Source: Amphibalanus amphitrite | Taxonomy: Eukaryota; Arthropoda; Thecostraca; Balanomorpha; Balanidae | Direction: 5' to 3' | NCBI RefSeq assembly: GCF_019059575.1 | Contig: NW_024881536.1 | Coordinates: 1-64,000, forward strand | Length of the DNA: 64,000 nucleotides | Part shown: positions 33,127 through 45,741 of the stretch, piece by piece | How positions within the stretch are numbered: the stretch's first letter is position 1 | Layout of the letters: every line of letters starts with the position of its first letter | The notes under the pieces: model-generated | The model's database searches: none | Told to the model about the DNA's origin: nothing | Seen by the model: the letters and a program-made list of their open reading frames with translations, nothing else | Position numbers and translations under genes: made by a program

Positions 33127-34059
33127 TAGGGGAGAGTGGTGCAGGAGGCCCCCCCTTAAGCTCAGTTACTATTTTTAGACAACTGATAATATTTAAGCGC
33201 TAACGTGTGCATGCGCTGTGAGCATGCATCATTTTCCCATACATATTTGCATTCAAAATGAATCTAGGGGGTACACAAACCGTAAACTTTAACATTTTGG
33301 AAAAAGTTGCAAAAGGGCCTCTTACACTATGGGTATGGTAAGACGCCCCCCCCCCCCCCTCGGGCGTTTTAAAAGTCAAGTCGACTTGTAAAAGACGCTT
33401 TGCGAACACAGCTGCAAGGCCTTTTATTTCGAAAAGCTAAGCAAATACGGTGTTATCGAAACCAATAACACTTCCAAAGCGCTCGAACAATGCGAAAACT
33501 AGCACAACCAAACGCTGATGACCAACGAAAATTGTACCTATAACCTCTAAGAAAAGAAACAGAAAAAAGAAACAAAAACAAACTCCTTGTAAAAAGAATG
33601 CCACGCCTGCCGCAGGTGCAGGCGTTTTAGCATCGGGGGCGTTTTTTTATCGGGGGGCGTTTTATCATCCTCGAAGGGAGGGCCTCTTAAAAAAATACAG
33701 TGTTTTAACGTCCACAATATTTATGGTTTATGAGACATTTGCAGCGCACCAGAACATGGTCTATTCTGAAGCTAACATGTGACAATTTCGATGAGAAAAG
33801 ATTGCATTTGATAGCCATTGTTTTTTCAGATATATAAGGGTGATAAAGATGCATATATCTAGCAAGTAAAGGGGCAAAAACAGAAACAGGCTTACCAAAA
33901 GTCGCTGCGACGCACCTGATACCTCAGGTTTCGTGAGTTGTTGTTTCAAGAGGGCTTCTGCTTTACAAGAACATTAAAAAATAAATAACATTATTGGTTT
34001 GGTAAAAAAAGCGATGGGGCCTCTTACCGACCCTGGGCGTCTTACACGGATCTCCCCTA
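33127..34059 (-). mobile_element. TA-type element, 933 bp, inverted copy
   Basis: It is the reverse complement of 30698-31630 with few differences, bounded by TAGGGGAGAGTGG and CCGTGTAAGA-type ends and TA. The two copies flank glycine-rich gene copy 2 at 0.6 kb (upstream) and 0.4 kb (downstream). Confidence 0.87.
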
Positions 34060-34867
34060 TGTTCTGCTTCTGAAGCTTAGGAACGATTAGCCAGACTACA
34101 ATGAAACTTTGAATGTAGCTTATATGTATCGTCACCCTTGCAGCTGCAACTTTAGCTATTGACATCTTCTTTTCGATCACTCCGCATTAAACAATCGCCA
34201 GTCAAAGCCAACCGTTGAGATCGGTAAAACCCTACATTACTTTAGCGGTGGGCTGTACGTACATACCTGTAGCCAGCATGTTCTTTTTTTTCAGCTCTGG
34301 CGGTTGGCGTGATCTGGTGGCCAAGGCCCGACCTTGAACGACCTGGGACCCGCGAGTTGCTAAGGGGGGGGGGGGCGTCAAACGCCCCACTTTTTCGCCG
34401 CGCTCTAGCTAAAAATGGCGCTCCAAATTTCGGTTAACTGTAGGAAATTAATTGAAGTTTACTGTGAAGGTCAGACCCGTTCTGAGATATCGCCAAAGAT
34501 CCCTATCGGGATGTGGAACCCCCTCCTCCCCTCCCGGCCGGCCGGCGAGGGTTAAACGTTCCCATTATGTGCATAAAAATATATCATCAGGCGTGCCAAA
34601 AACAACGGCGTGCACAATGCCGAAGATGCGAAAATCTCATTCGACCTTCATCGGACTCTGCAAAAAGGCAGGAACCATAACCTATGAAATCCACAAGCGG
34701 ATCCAGAGTTGCGTTTGGGGGGAGGCAACTCATGCAAGGAACCAAACCTAGGGTACCCCCAAATCCTGCTTTCTCATCGGATTTAGGCCAATTATTTTTC
34801 GTCACAGCCCTGAAACGATAATTTTTTCAACTAAAAAAAAAAAACAGGAATGGTAGCCCACCCGACC
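34060..34867. other. Fragments of TTAA-type and hAT-type repeats
   Basis: Positions 34360-34555 hold a short TTAA-family remnant ending CCGGCGAGGGTTAA. The sequence after it matches 31945-32075. From about 34700 a reversed copy of the right part of the 1504-4199 element begins (AGCGGATCCAG, then CTAGGGTACCCCCAAATC). Confidence 0.6.
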
Positions 34868-35021
34868 AGGAGCGGCGGAACACCTTCAATTAAAGGGGGA
34901 GGGGGGCACTGCCGAATTTTGGTCCCATTCTTTCCATGCAACGCCCATAGGGCTAATGTTAAAATGCCAAAATCAAAGGGGGGCACGGTGCCCCGGTGCC
35001 CTTCCCGTTCCGCCGCCTATG
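34868..35021. mobile_element. 155-bp hAT-like MITE with empty site in the window
   Basis: The ends AGGAGCGGCGGAA and TTCCGCCGCCTATG are inverted repeats. ACCCGACC flanks both sides (34860-34867 and 35023-35030; a chance C makes nine matching bases). The host repeat is a reversed copy of the one at 4009-4029, where the same region reads with a single ACCCGACC in reverse complement, so the unoccupied site is visible. A second copy is at 42568-42720. Confidence 0.92.
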
Positions 35022-35772
35022 CACCCGACCCATGCCTTTATATTGCTTTGAAAACACTTCAAATTTCTTTTGTCGACTAGTTAGCCCGCTCCGGGTCGGT
35101 GCTTGGCGCAGCCTTCGCGGGTTGGGAGGTGTCGGTTGGAACTTGGACCCCCCTGGCCCTGCCGTTCGGCCTCTGATCAAGCTAGAGCTCGCGGAAAAAC
35201 AAAGAGTGTTGCCCGTGAGTGACGAGAGGAAGCCGATGATACCCGGTTTTAAGGTCCTTGGTGATTGGTCATTGGTTTGACCTTCCAGGGCGGACCTGAC
35301 CTATGACGTCATCGGTGACCTCGAGGTCAATGAAATTAGCCCCGCGTTCGATGTCTCTTGGACGACAAAGGCAGGGGCGCAGGAACTACTTTCCGACTGG
35401 GGGGGGGGGGGCACACCATAATAGAGATTAAGCTAGGGTATCCCCAAATCTAGTTTTCTCACCGGTTTTAGGCCACTTATTTTTCACCCCTCGGCTTTTT
35501 CAACAAAATAAGAAAACATTTGCAAAAAAAGTGTTGTATTCCGTCTCAAAGCTGTGGGGGCACCACCCCCACGGCCCCAGAGTTGGGGGGGGGGCAAGCT
35601 GCCCCCACTGCCCCCGCGCCTATGGACAAAGGGTCTGTTCCTGTTCCAGTCGCACTTCCTAACACCTCTAAACTCCTCCAAGATTGCTTCCCTGTTCCAG
35701 AGTGGCAGCTCTAGCCCCTACAAAGCCAAGGAGGGCCCTGCTCCAACCTCCTCTATCTTGCTCTTGGAGGAG
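35022..35772. other. Repeat mosaic, no gene
   Basis: Contains AGGTCA-family fragments (35180-35340), a stretch beginning CAGGGGCGCAGGAACTAC at about 35371 with a right end GCGCCTATG near 35625, and a low-complexity GGGGGCA/TGCCCCC segment. The same end type recurs at 48416-48850. Confidence 0.5.
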
Positions 35773-36661
35773 TTAACCCTCGCATGTGTGCGGCGTTTGC
35801 CAGCTTCTAATGTGTAGGGGGGGGGTCGGTTGGACCCCCCCCCTTGCCGTTTGGCCCCTGATCGAGCTAGAGCTTCGCGGAAAAAACGAGCGTGTTGCCC
35901 GTGACGAGAGGAAGCCGATGATACCCAATTTTAAGGTCCTAGGTCATTGGTTGACCTTCCAGGTCAGGTCAATGACCCAAAGTCGGGAAAATCGGGACCT
36001 GTTAGAAAGTCGTAAAGTGTGGCTGCTAATTTTCGGGGTGCTGATCACGAATATCGTGTTAGTTTTGATCACAGATGATGTCTTGAAGCATTTAGACCAG
36101 GTCGGGTCAGGTCAGGTCAGGTCAACCAGTAGGCGTCGTGACGGGTATTCGTAGTACGTGTCAACCGCCTCTGACAGCTTCGTAACATGTTACGAAGTCA
36201 CCAGAACTACTTCGTAAATGTTCAAATGGTTGCTAAATTCGAATTCAGCTCCAAAAACTAGCCTAGAAACATGTAAAACTCGAAAAGTGACCCGAGGTCA
36301 CCCGAGGTCACCAAAGGTCAATGACCTGACCTGACCTTCAGGTGACCTTGACACACCCGGGAGTAACATCAAATCACATGTTTGAACGTTTGAAACCACG
36401 AAAAGCTTGCAAACACGCGGCTAGTGCGAGCCGACATACGCGAAATCGCGATTCCGGCCAAACATGGTCTCGGAAAAGAGGTCACAGGTCAAAGGTCATT
36501 TGGGTCAGGGTCATGAAATTTACAGGGTAGGTGTAAAATTGATCAATGCGAGGGTACTGAAAGTTTCGTCGCGATCGGCCGCTTTTTACGCGAGTTATTC
36601 GCGAAAAACCATGGGGGGGTCCATCCGACCCCCCCCCCCCCCTACACATGCGAGGCGTTAG
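35773..36661. mobile_element. TTAA-type MITE, relative of 50377-52480
   Basis: The left end is TTAACCCTCGCATGTG. The right end CACATGCGAGGCGTTAG is slightly decayed. The G-tract/C-tract hairpins have a core around GGTCGGTTGGACC. The interior includes GGTCGGGTCAGGTCAGGTCA and GAGGTCACCCGAGGTCACC, with direct repeats of AGGTCA. The region 36148-36260 shows the site that is interrupted by another element in the 50-kb copy. Confidence 0.83.
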
Positions 36662-36985
36662 GAAGTGCGACTCCGGCGGCGTTCGATGTCTCCCGGACGG
36701 CAAAGATTCTTTGCCGTCCAGCCAATCCCGTCCAAGGTCAGCGGGGCTCGGCTGCGGTTATGAAACGTGATTGGCCGGACGGCGTAGAATCTTCGCCGTC
36801 CGAGAGACATCGAACGCGGGGTCAGACTGGAACAGACCCAAAGACTACGCCGTCGGTACGCACGCCGTCGAGCCAATCCCGTTCAAGGTCAGCGGGGGCT
36901 CGGCTGCGGTTATGGAACGTGATTGGCCGGACGACATAGAATCTTCGACGTCCGAGAGACATCGAATGCGGGGTAGGTTTCGCTC
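36662..36985. repeat. Duplicated foldback segment
   Basis: The unit GCCAATCCCGTCCAAGGTCA, followed by CGGCTGCGGTTATG and GTGATTGGCCGGACG, occurs twice (about 36720 and 36875). It is bracketed by the inverted phrases GTTCGATGTCTC and GAGACATCGAA. A related end is at about 35350. Confidence 0.7.
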
Positions 36986-37070
36986 ACCGTTCCGTGCTTC
37001 TATCCCCAGGATACAGAAATCCTCTCCTCCACACCGCAACCCCCTCCGGGCTGGCTGGACAGGCAACTTT

Positions 37071-38223
37071 TATGCAACTGCAACGTTCACTTTGCTTTCT
37101 TTTCCTGCCCTGATCCGCATCGGGGTCATGTCACACGTGTTGTTGTTGTTGTTGTTTTTATATTTTGTCCTTACTGCGCCATTGCTGTCGATTATTGGCT
37201 TGGGATCTAAATTTGTTCATTCTGCACTGCTGCACTGATGTCCGCTGCTGCCCGCTGACCAATTAGAAAAAGAGTAGGATTTTAAAAGTTGAATTTGTAA
37301 ATATATAGCGCTTTTATCCGTGAGTCAGTGCTATTAAAAAGGTAATCAATGAAACTTATGTGATTAAAAGTTTTCAATTTCAAAAGGCTATCTCATATCT
37401 GCTGCTTTTGGTAAATTAAAGAGTGGCTGACGTCACTTAAATTCGGCTCTGATTTCGATAGCATAAGCAGAGAAATTCTTTGAACAGGGCTCGTTTGAAC
37501 GGCCCGTTTCATTATCGTTTTTGAAACGGCCCACGATGTGTGCCCTTGGATGTGTGCTTGCAAGTGTGCTTGTTTGGTTGGTTTGGATATTATTGCTTGA
37601 TCCAAATCCGGTACCTACATGTGGAAATTGATATTTTTTGGTCAGTTAATTCAGAGGGTTCATATAATAAGTACATTGATGCATGGAGGAAGGAGTACTG
37701 ATGTGATGTTCCAGTTCATGCCTTTTGAGTTGAGCTTCCTTATATCAATTCTCTTCTGCTCGTGTAAGAGACCTTAGCCTTATAGCACTTATACCACTTC
37801 AATTTAGTGTGAAAGCCTAGCTGTTCATTGGCTATTGTATTGCACTCATATGATTTTTTAGTGGTAGTGCATTATTTTAATTTCAACTTAAATATTAATT
37901 TTCGATTGTCGAAAAAGGAAATTTGGATTATAGGTAGAGCTTTCAGCATCATATACTCTGAGCGCTGTATTAAGAATGAAGAATTGTTTCTAAATTGATA
38001 ACAATTCAAGATCCACATTGACATTTTTGCGAAGGATACAGTTCATAGTCTACCTTATACCCGGTCCCGCACCCTAAAGGAATTAGCCACTGCAAACATT
38101 TACAGTGTTGCGCTAGAGAATATTTTATTTTGTCACCTTATCAGTTTCTTTTCCAAAATTTGTCACATCCCTGATCCCAGTCCATAATTCCCATATTTTC
38201 CATTCTATATTTTGGACATTTCC
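37071..38223. other. AT-rich DNA, nothing recognised
   Basis: No gene, transposon end or tandem array stands out, apart from a short GTTGTTGTTGTT run at 37138. Confidence 0.5.
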
Positions 38224-41200
38224 TTAAAGGAAATAGTTCACTTTTTAACATGGGTTTTGAACTGGAATAGCAGTTCCGTAGCTTGGGCTGAGACGAGCAT
38301 AAATCAGGAGCTTTTACAGCCCAACGATCACCCTAGGCAAAGATATTCTATTTCTCGTCCCGAAAAATGTGTCTTGCGTTGAGGATGTGTGCCTTGCATA
38401 TATTCGCATCCAGTATGAAACGAGCATAGGTCCCGAAAATTCTTCAGAAACTAGAGAAATTATCTACGAGAACTCTAGAGAAATTCGCTCCAGTGAGGCG
38501 CTCCAGTAACAAAAGCACGAGCAGAGATCGCATATTTACGTCTGGACAACGAGTTGCGGGGAAAAGTGCTGATTTTGTTGCAGTTTTAGGAGCCGGTGAT
38601 TAGGCTGGATTTTTGGGTTACTTTTTCGTTTCGATTCATGTATTTCATAGTGTTTGGCTTTTGAATATTTTAGTTCTTTCAGATAAATATTACTTGCCTT
38701 ACAACTTTTGTAAAAACGTTTCATTTTTATAAGCCGACCGTCAGAGTCCTAAAAATACATCAGCCCTACAATCATTGTAAACAAACAAATGGAGCACTAC
38801 TTGGATCTGTTCCAAGGCGCTTTTTAAGTTTTTCTGGTGGTTTCCGTACTCTTGTACGTCGTTTTTTTGGATGTTTTGAATCCCTTAAGATTGACTTATA
38901 TCATATTTAAGAAGCATGTGACTGAAAACAATTCGAAGTATCCAGGAGGCTGACAGAGGTCCTGACTCCTGAGCAATATCAATATCAAGTTGAACTTGAA
39001 GTTATGAAATTTTGGTTGATAAACGCAAGTTGATCGGGCTCATATATCAGCAAGAAAAAGTAAAATTAAAAGAGCTTATTGGCCGAAAACAAGCTATAAT
39101 ATTGCAGATCTTTGAGCAATACTGAAAGTGAAGAGCGCGCTGAGCAGGATCATGCCAGAAAATGTTGACTGATGAGCGCATATTGATGTATTGGTATGAA
39201 TATTGAATGATAACTTACAACAGCAAGATAAATTAGTGCTAACTATCAAGTTAAAAATCTAGAATGAATGGACTTTGGCAGCTTTACTATGCTTAGATGC
39301 TATGCAGATTGTAATGTGCATCACCAGCATCAGGTACTCAGTGTCTGGCAAATGAAACATGCGATTATTCCATTGCTACTGGAGGAGAAAGCTTGGATCA
39401 CTAAATCCACTTTATGTTGATTTTGATGTTAATCATTACTGTATTTCTTGAAAAAAGGATTGTTATAAAATTGTCAATGTGACAATCCATGCAACGATGT
39501 AATCATATAATGTGTTCATAGTCATTCGTGATAGTGATTGTTGGTCCAATATACAATGGCAAAGCTCTCAGTCTCAGCGTTTCTTACTGTGGATGGCCAG
39601 CAGTGACTCAGAGCTTAGAAGCAGGGATGCGGAGCCGTGGAAATTTCAGACGGCTCCGGCTCCGGCTCCGGCTCCGGAGAAAAAAATCGGCTCCGGCTCC
39701 GGTTCCGGCTCCGGGTGAAATGTTATGGCGGCTCCGGCTCCGGCTCCGGCTCCGAGTAAAATGGTCCGGCTCCGGCGGCTCCGGCTCCGGCGGCTCCGGC
39801 TCCGACTCAGTACATCCCCTACGCAATCAATTAAATACGGGTGGAAGAAAAATTGGATTGGTTATACGCGTTACTCTTTGCCATGACCGGCTCACCGCGT
39901 CCCCGCGCAAACGCACCTCGGAGAGAACTGGCAGAACAAAGGGCTAGGAAGCGATGGCATTGGAAACGCAGTCGCCGCGAATCGGAGTTCAGTGAACCAT
40001 CGTAAGCTGACACCCGTCTCGGCTGCATTGGGGGGTGAGGGGTGGGGGGGGGGGGTGGGATGAGACGGTGCTGGGAGTCGCAGTCCACTGCACTGGTTTG
40101 AAAACAATGGCCGTCACCTGATGACTGGTCCTCATGTTCTGGGGATGCAGTAGACGTGGGGGGGGGGGGGGAAGAGCAAACAGGAAGTTGTTTGCGTACT
40201 GTGGGATACTGGGGATATTCGGATTTTTTCATTCACTTGATGGCCCATGACGTAAGTACCATATGTTTTACTGCCTTGTACTGTCAAACCGAACTAGGTC
40301 AATTATTTTTTTCCTCTTCAAAAAATAAAAAGGAGCCGGAGTCGCCCCCTTTTTTGGCGGCTCCGGCTCCGGCTCCGGCTCCGGGCTATATTGTTTCACG
40401 GCTCCGGCTCCGGCTCCGGCTCCGGGCAAAATATGCCGGCTCCGGCGGCTCCGGCTCCGACTCCGGCTCCGGCTCCGCATCCCTGCTTAGAAGTATTAGT
40501 TTTCTTCAAAGGCTGGGATAAAAAGTACTGAGGGTAATCTTCCACCAAGGAACTCTACTTTGACATGTTATGAGATGTAGGCACAAGTAGGTAGGTGCTT
40601 AGTTCCTCAATAGTCAGCAGTTGTGTAGGTTTAGTTGGGTTAGCTTAGGTTAGGTTATGTTAGTTTTTTAATTTGCCAAGTGTCCATAAAAATGTGACCT
40701 GAGCAATGATAACCTGACAGCTGACCTAACCTCAATCATCACACATATTTGCAGCCTACCCAAGACCTGCATAGCAGTAGCACCCAGTTATAGGTAGGTA
40801 CTCACCCTAACTCAATCTTACCTGCTAACCTTCTACTTGCCAATAGTTAGCTCACCTTGCCAAGCTGCATCCAGGGAAACAGTCAACTGAGGAACTGGCT
40901 CATTGGGTGGCTGGTTTGAGTCTGTGCATTTAAAGTGTTTCTTCTCTGAAGCTGCTCTGCACTGCTGTATGTCATGTTAGATGTTCAGAAAATGTGGGAA
41001 ATGATTACTAAGCTACTTTAGTATGGACAAGTACAGATCCTGCACTTGCAGGGTACAGCTATGAGTTAGGTGCTAGGTGAGTATGTTATGTGAATGTGAT
41101 TATGTTCTGTTCCCTGTTTGACCATAGTAAGTATACAAACTAACACAGGGTCACAGTTATATTCAATCTCCACATAAACATACAACAAAAACGGCCATAT

Positions 41201-42201
41201 ATCCTCACTCCGACCACACCATAAAGAACTTAAGCCTTTACAGGCACAAAAATGCTTTGATTTACAGGACAGGTATACAATATATCCTCTGTCCTTGGGG
41301 ATCTTGCTGCCAAGTTGAGGTACGATGACTGAACCATGGATGAAGGAGAACTGGCAAGAGAGAGAATGGATGAAGGTTCTTTCATCCATGACTGAACTTC
41401 AGGATTGATCAACCTTTTCTTCTTAGCCACTGCTTATATACGAGATAGGCCAAATGCTTGTTTGTAAACTGCCCTGAAAATTTAATGATCCACCTTCAAT
41501 TCTGACATGAAGGCACAAATAAAATAGTTCCCTCTCCTTTTGGAATACACAAAGCAAAATATTTAATAACTTCTAGTGGATGAACAAGAGCAATTAGCAT
41601 TGCTTCCCTCAAGTTAACTTCTGGCACTGATAGATTTATGTTTTAGGGCCCTGGATAAATTACACTGACGCTTATTCGCTTCATATTTTGTAACAAACGC
41701 GCTAAAACTGCAATATAACAGCACTATATGCTTCTTGACAAAATGCAAAAGTAGTAAAAATTCAGCCCTGGTGGCATTCATTCTTGGTGGAAACGTAATT
41801 ACAAAATATTTTGTAGTAACTATTAAATTCCGGCCGAAAACAGTGCACGGTTTAAGAAAGAATCATTCCAATGACGGTCCATTCTTGCGGTCCTGAAATC
41901 GCCACTATTTCCGGCCTCTCCAACGCAACTCGTTGTCCAGACGTAAATATGCGAGCAGATCGCCCAAATGCCGGTGGCCGCGATAATTTCTAGTTTCTGA
42001 AGAATTTTCGGGACCCATGCTCTTTTCATACTGGATCGCGTGTGCCTTACAGAAACTGAAAAGTTCTTCCTATATCAAAAATATAGAAAATAATCTTTTG
42101 TTGTAAAAAGGTTTTATTTTCTTTGCTGATCATTTTGAACATAAAAAATCACAAATCCATTGCAAAAAAATAATTTCGTGAAAGTGAACTATTTCCTTTA
42201 A
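38224..42201. mobile_element. Candidate long TTAA element or inverted MITE pair
   Basis: TTAAAGGAAATAGTTCAC at 38224 and its reverse complement ending at 42201 face each other. Further inside, stretches such as ACGTCTGGACAACGAGTTGC (38539) and GCAACTCGTTGTCCAGACGT (41926), and the CATACTGGAT/ATCCAGTATG segments, are also inverted copies. This is either one ~4-kb element with ~350-bp mosaic inverted ends or two separate MITEs. No transposase frame was seen in the AT-rich interior. A hAT element (39622-40485) lies inside. Confidence 0.5.
39622..40485. mobile_element. hAT-like MITE with GGCTCC arrays at both ends
   Basis: The ends CAGGGATGCGGAGCCG and CGGCTCCGCATCCCTG are inverted repeats. CTTAGAAG flanks both sides (39614-39621 and 40486-40493), a perfect 8-bp target duplication. 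(GGCTCC)n arrays lie next to both ends, as (GGAGTC)n does in the related element at 1789-2089. Confidence 0.93.
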
Positions 42202-42423
42202 ATGTCTACAACAAAAGCTGAAGCCCAAGACAACACATTTCTGTGAGGCATTTGATTCAATTTTCTTTGAGCTTGCTTAAATATCAACACAAAATTGTAA
42301 CATATTTTTGCCAACACCCTGTATTTCATTAGAAATTGGTGTATGAATGGAAGTCATTAGATACGTTTAAGTACCTCACCCTCTGAAATAAGTTCATTGT
42401 TATCATTTTTCATGTTGTGTATT

Positions 42424-42928
42424 CAGGGGCGTCGACACCGGTTCGACTTTTCCGACTAGTCGGACCACTTTTTCGACTAGGCGGTGCCCTGCCGTGGCTC
42501 GCGGGGGCCCCTGCTGCAGACCGCGGGGGCCCTACTGCGGCTCGGGGGGCCCTGCTAGAGACCGCGGCATAGGCGGCGGAAAGGGGAGGGCACCGGGGCA
42601 CCGTGCCCCCTTTGATTTTTACATTGTAACATTAGCCCTATGGGCGTTGCATGGAAAGAATGGGACCAAAAGTCGGGCAGTGCCCCCCTCCCCTTGATTG
42701 AAGGTGTTCCGCCGCTACTGGACCGCGGGGGCCCTGCTGCGCCTCTGGGGCCCTACTAGACACCGCGGGGCCCTGCTGTGGCCCGCGGGGCCCCCTTCTG
42801 CGGCCGCGGGGGCCCCTGTTGGGGCTCTCGGGGGGCCCTGCTGCGGCCACGGGGGCCCCTGGGGCCCCCGTCGGTGGGGCCCCCCGAGAAAAAGTCGGAC
42901 CAGTTTTCCTTACGCGTCGACGCCCCTG
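42424..42928. mobile_element. hAT-like MITE
   Basis: The ends CAGGGGCGTCGAC and GTCGACGCCCCTG are perfect inverted repeats. TGTGTATT is duplicated at 42416-42423 and 42929-42936. The interior is a degenerate GGGGCCC-rich array and is split by a younger hAT element at 42568-42720. Confidence 0.94.
42568..42720. mobile_element. 153-bp hAT-like MITE nested in another hAT MITE
   Basis: The ends are CATAGGCGGCGGAA and TTCCGCCGCTACTG. GACCGCGG is duplicated at 42560-42567 and 42721-42728. It is an inverted copy of the element at 34868-35021. Confidence 0.93.
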
Positions 42929-43088
42929 TGTGTATTGCAAAATTAATATAATTAAAACTAAATAAATCTATGTTAATATCATCTCTGATTAAGATGCAGT
43001 ATCAAAATATATTAATTTATGTTCAATTATTCAATTTTGCAACATTTAACATGAGATGAGCATAAGGTTGTTCATTCTATTTACAGCA

Positions 43089-44280
43089 CTAACCCGGCCG
43101 GGCCCGGGGGGTAATCCCAACCACCGCAGCCCGGGGGGGGGGCGTTTTTCGCCCCCCCTGTCTAACTCCGTAAATAAGGGAGCTACGGAAACAAAAGCGA
43201 TACCAAACGAAAGGTCCTTACGAGACGATTCTAAAGCACCTAAAATTTTTGACCTCAGGTCAATTTTCAAGGTCAGAGGTCAAGGTCAAAGGCAAAAACC
43301 GGCACATGTGTAGTGATCTCAAAGTAAGCCTTCTATAGGACGGCAGGCTGCATCAAACCGGCAAAATTGGGTGTCAAACGAAAGAAGAGAATCTGAGGAT
43401 TCCGAAACTGTGCTCAAAATCAAAGGTCAAGGTCAAGGTCACGGTCAAAATTGACCTCAAACTTGGCACTTTTTCGCACATCTTGCGTGCTAACTTCCAA
43501 GATGTTTTGAAATGTTTTGAGGCTTATCAGTTCCCTATTTGTGGTTCATCTTACGATACAAGGCTGCTCAAAGGTCAAGGTTACAGAAGAGTATCCCTGC
43601 TAGAGGCTATTTCACTAATTCAAGTTAGTTATAATAAATAAGACAATTTTGCCATCCTGAAGCTCTAAATGAAGGCTGAGAGGAAAATAGATGCCAGATT
43701 CGTGATGAGCGGATACAAATCCATCATAAACGACCTTTCATGTGTCAAGGTCAACCAGAGGTCATTCGAGGTCACATGAGGTCAACATAAAATTTGACCT
43801 TTTCCGAACAAAATATATATCATTCGACGCGGCTTGACAAGGCGAATGCGATGGTACCACTGCCGTAGCTCTAGGACCATTTTTGTCGAAGTTAGTTGCG
43901 AAAAACTAAAACCACATTTCGGGGTCGGTGACCTGACCTCTGACCTCAGGTCACCAAAACTATTTTTCTATTTTTCTCTAGGTCAAACACTACACAACCG
44001 TGCTCGTAATTTGTCTTTATCTCTAAAACTCTATTTTTAGCAGCTATTTGAAGTTTGCGTCTATGACGCCGAAGTTTGCCGTGCAGGGGTCTAGAAAAAT
44101 GGACCTTGTGACGTCATCAAGGGGGCTAGGTCCAAATTTTTTACTTCAGAAGATGTCAAATTGATGGAAGAAAAGGTACTGAAAGTTTCGCTTTCCTATC
44201 TCTAAGCGTTCGGTAGCTATCGCAAATATTCGCCAGGGGGGGGGGGGCGAAAAACGCCCCCCCGGGCCCGCGAGGGCTAA
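43089..44280. mobile_element. TTAA-type family element with CTAA ends
   Basis: The left end is CTAACCCGGCCGGGCCCGGG and the right end CCCGGGCCCGCGAGGGCTAA. The subterminal G/C-tract hairpin has core CGTTTTTCG (43143) and a matching GCGAAAAACGC at the right. AGGTCA copies are abundant (CAGAGGTCAAGGTCAAAGG). Confidence 0.78.
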
Positions 44281-45741
44281 TCATGCTCAGAAGTACCACA
44301 GCTTTTTCTCAGAAGTAATAATTTCTCTGTGTGGTTATGCACATTTTATTTCATTTTTGCTTTAAGCTTTAAATAAGGCTGACAATCAATATATTATCCT
44401 TAATCCTGACTCATCCTAAATTTAAGGTCACAACAGGTCAGAAAGAACTAAACTGGACCCGCGGGCCGCGCCACACTGGGGGGCAGTAGATATCTGCCCC
44501 CCTTCCCATTTTTCGCCAATAACTTCTAAATGCGTTACGTCAGCGACGTCAAACTTTCAGTACTTTATCATGCGTCAATTTAGCACGTTACCTGAAAAAT
44601 TTGAGCGAAATCCGTCTCAAAATGTTGGAGAAAATGCCGTTTGACTTTTGAGTGACGTCATGTCACACCATTTTCGCCTAAAAAACTTCAAATGCCGCTA
44701 ACATCTTTATTTTTAAAGGAAGCAAGACGTAACAAAAAAAGGTTATACGTGATTCTACCTTGTCTATGAAATGGCTATCTCGATTTTTTTTGAAAACTTT
44801 GGATTTTGGCCCAATTTTTTTCTTAAAAAACTTTTGGGGAAAATCATTATAAAATCCAAAGTTTTGCGTGTATCGAAAAAAAAAACGGAATAAATGTCAG
44901 CATTAGCGTCGCCACGGGGGGGGGGGCAAGCGGGGCAGCTTGCCCCCCAACCTCGGACCGGGCACCCCCCGAGATCGATACAGATCCGATGAGATTTTGG
45001 AGTCGGGAAAAAATGGGGGTACCTTTCTGAGAATGCCTGTGAGGTCAGACTCGGTTGGAGCGTGCAGTTCAAACCAGAGTCTGGCTCGCAGTCGCCAAAA
45101 TATTCAAGACTCCGAGTCCAAACTCGGATATGTCAATGCTGTGATTCATTCCATGTTCCTAGTTCGTTCTTTATTACATTTTACAGCTGATTTTCATAAG
45201 TTTTGGAGTGCTGACACAATTTTCGTTCAAAGCGTGAAACGAAATCTTCGGGACGGCGGGGCCTTTCTCAACTCTCGTCAATTGTCTGCGACAGGCTTAA
45301 GTACCGTACAAGTGTCGCAGGGCTCATGAGCTTGCTTTAAACAATGGCTCCTAAGGAGCTCCACTGAGCCCTAAAGAAACTTACAGAGGGCCCAAGCCGG
45401 CCTCTGAAAGTCCCACTGGTGTCCATGTTCTTGAGGGCCCATACAGGGATCTTTAAGCCTTCGAACATTTCTGAGAACCTTACCCTGATAGTTCAGCCAA
45501 ACTTTTGAGGCGACAGACTTTGCTAACCCCAAGCCGGCATCTGAGGGGTCACAGCTCACGTGTCCCTCTGAGGTCCGCAAGACATGTTTATTATGTCCCT
45601 GCGTAGGGTCCTTAGGGATTTGACACAGACCCCGAGGGTTCACACTGTTATCCGAGGGCTCCAGGCTCACCCTGGGCCTAGTCTCTTAGCGCCCGCCGCC
45701 CACACTGGCTTCTGAGGGCCCCACCGTGGGCTCGGAAAGCC
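44281..45741. other. Repeat fragments, no gene
   Basis: Positions 44450-44880 match part of the 50809/54302 family (CCGCGCCACACTGGGGGGCA, then TTTTTCGCCAATAACTTC). Positions 45330-45740 are a decayed GGGCCC/CTGAGGGC array like that at 14-15 kb. Confidence 0.5.
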
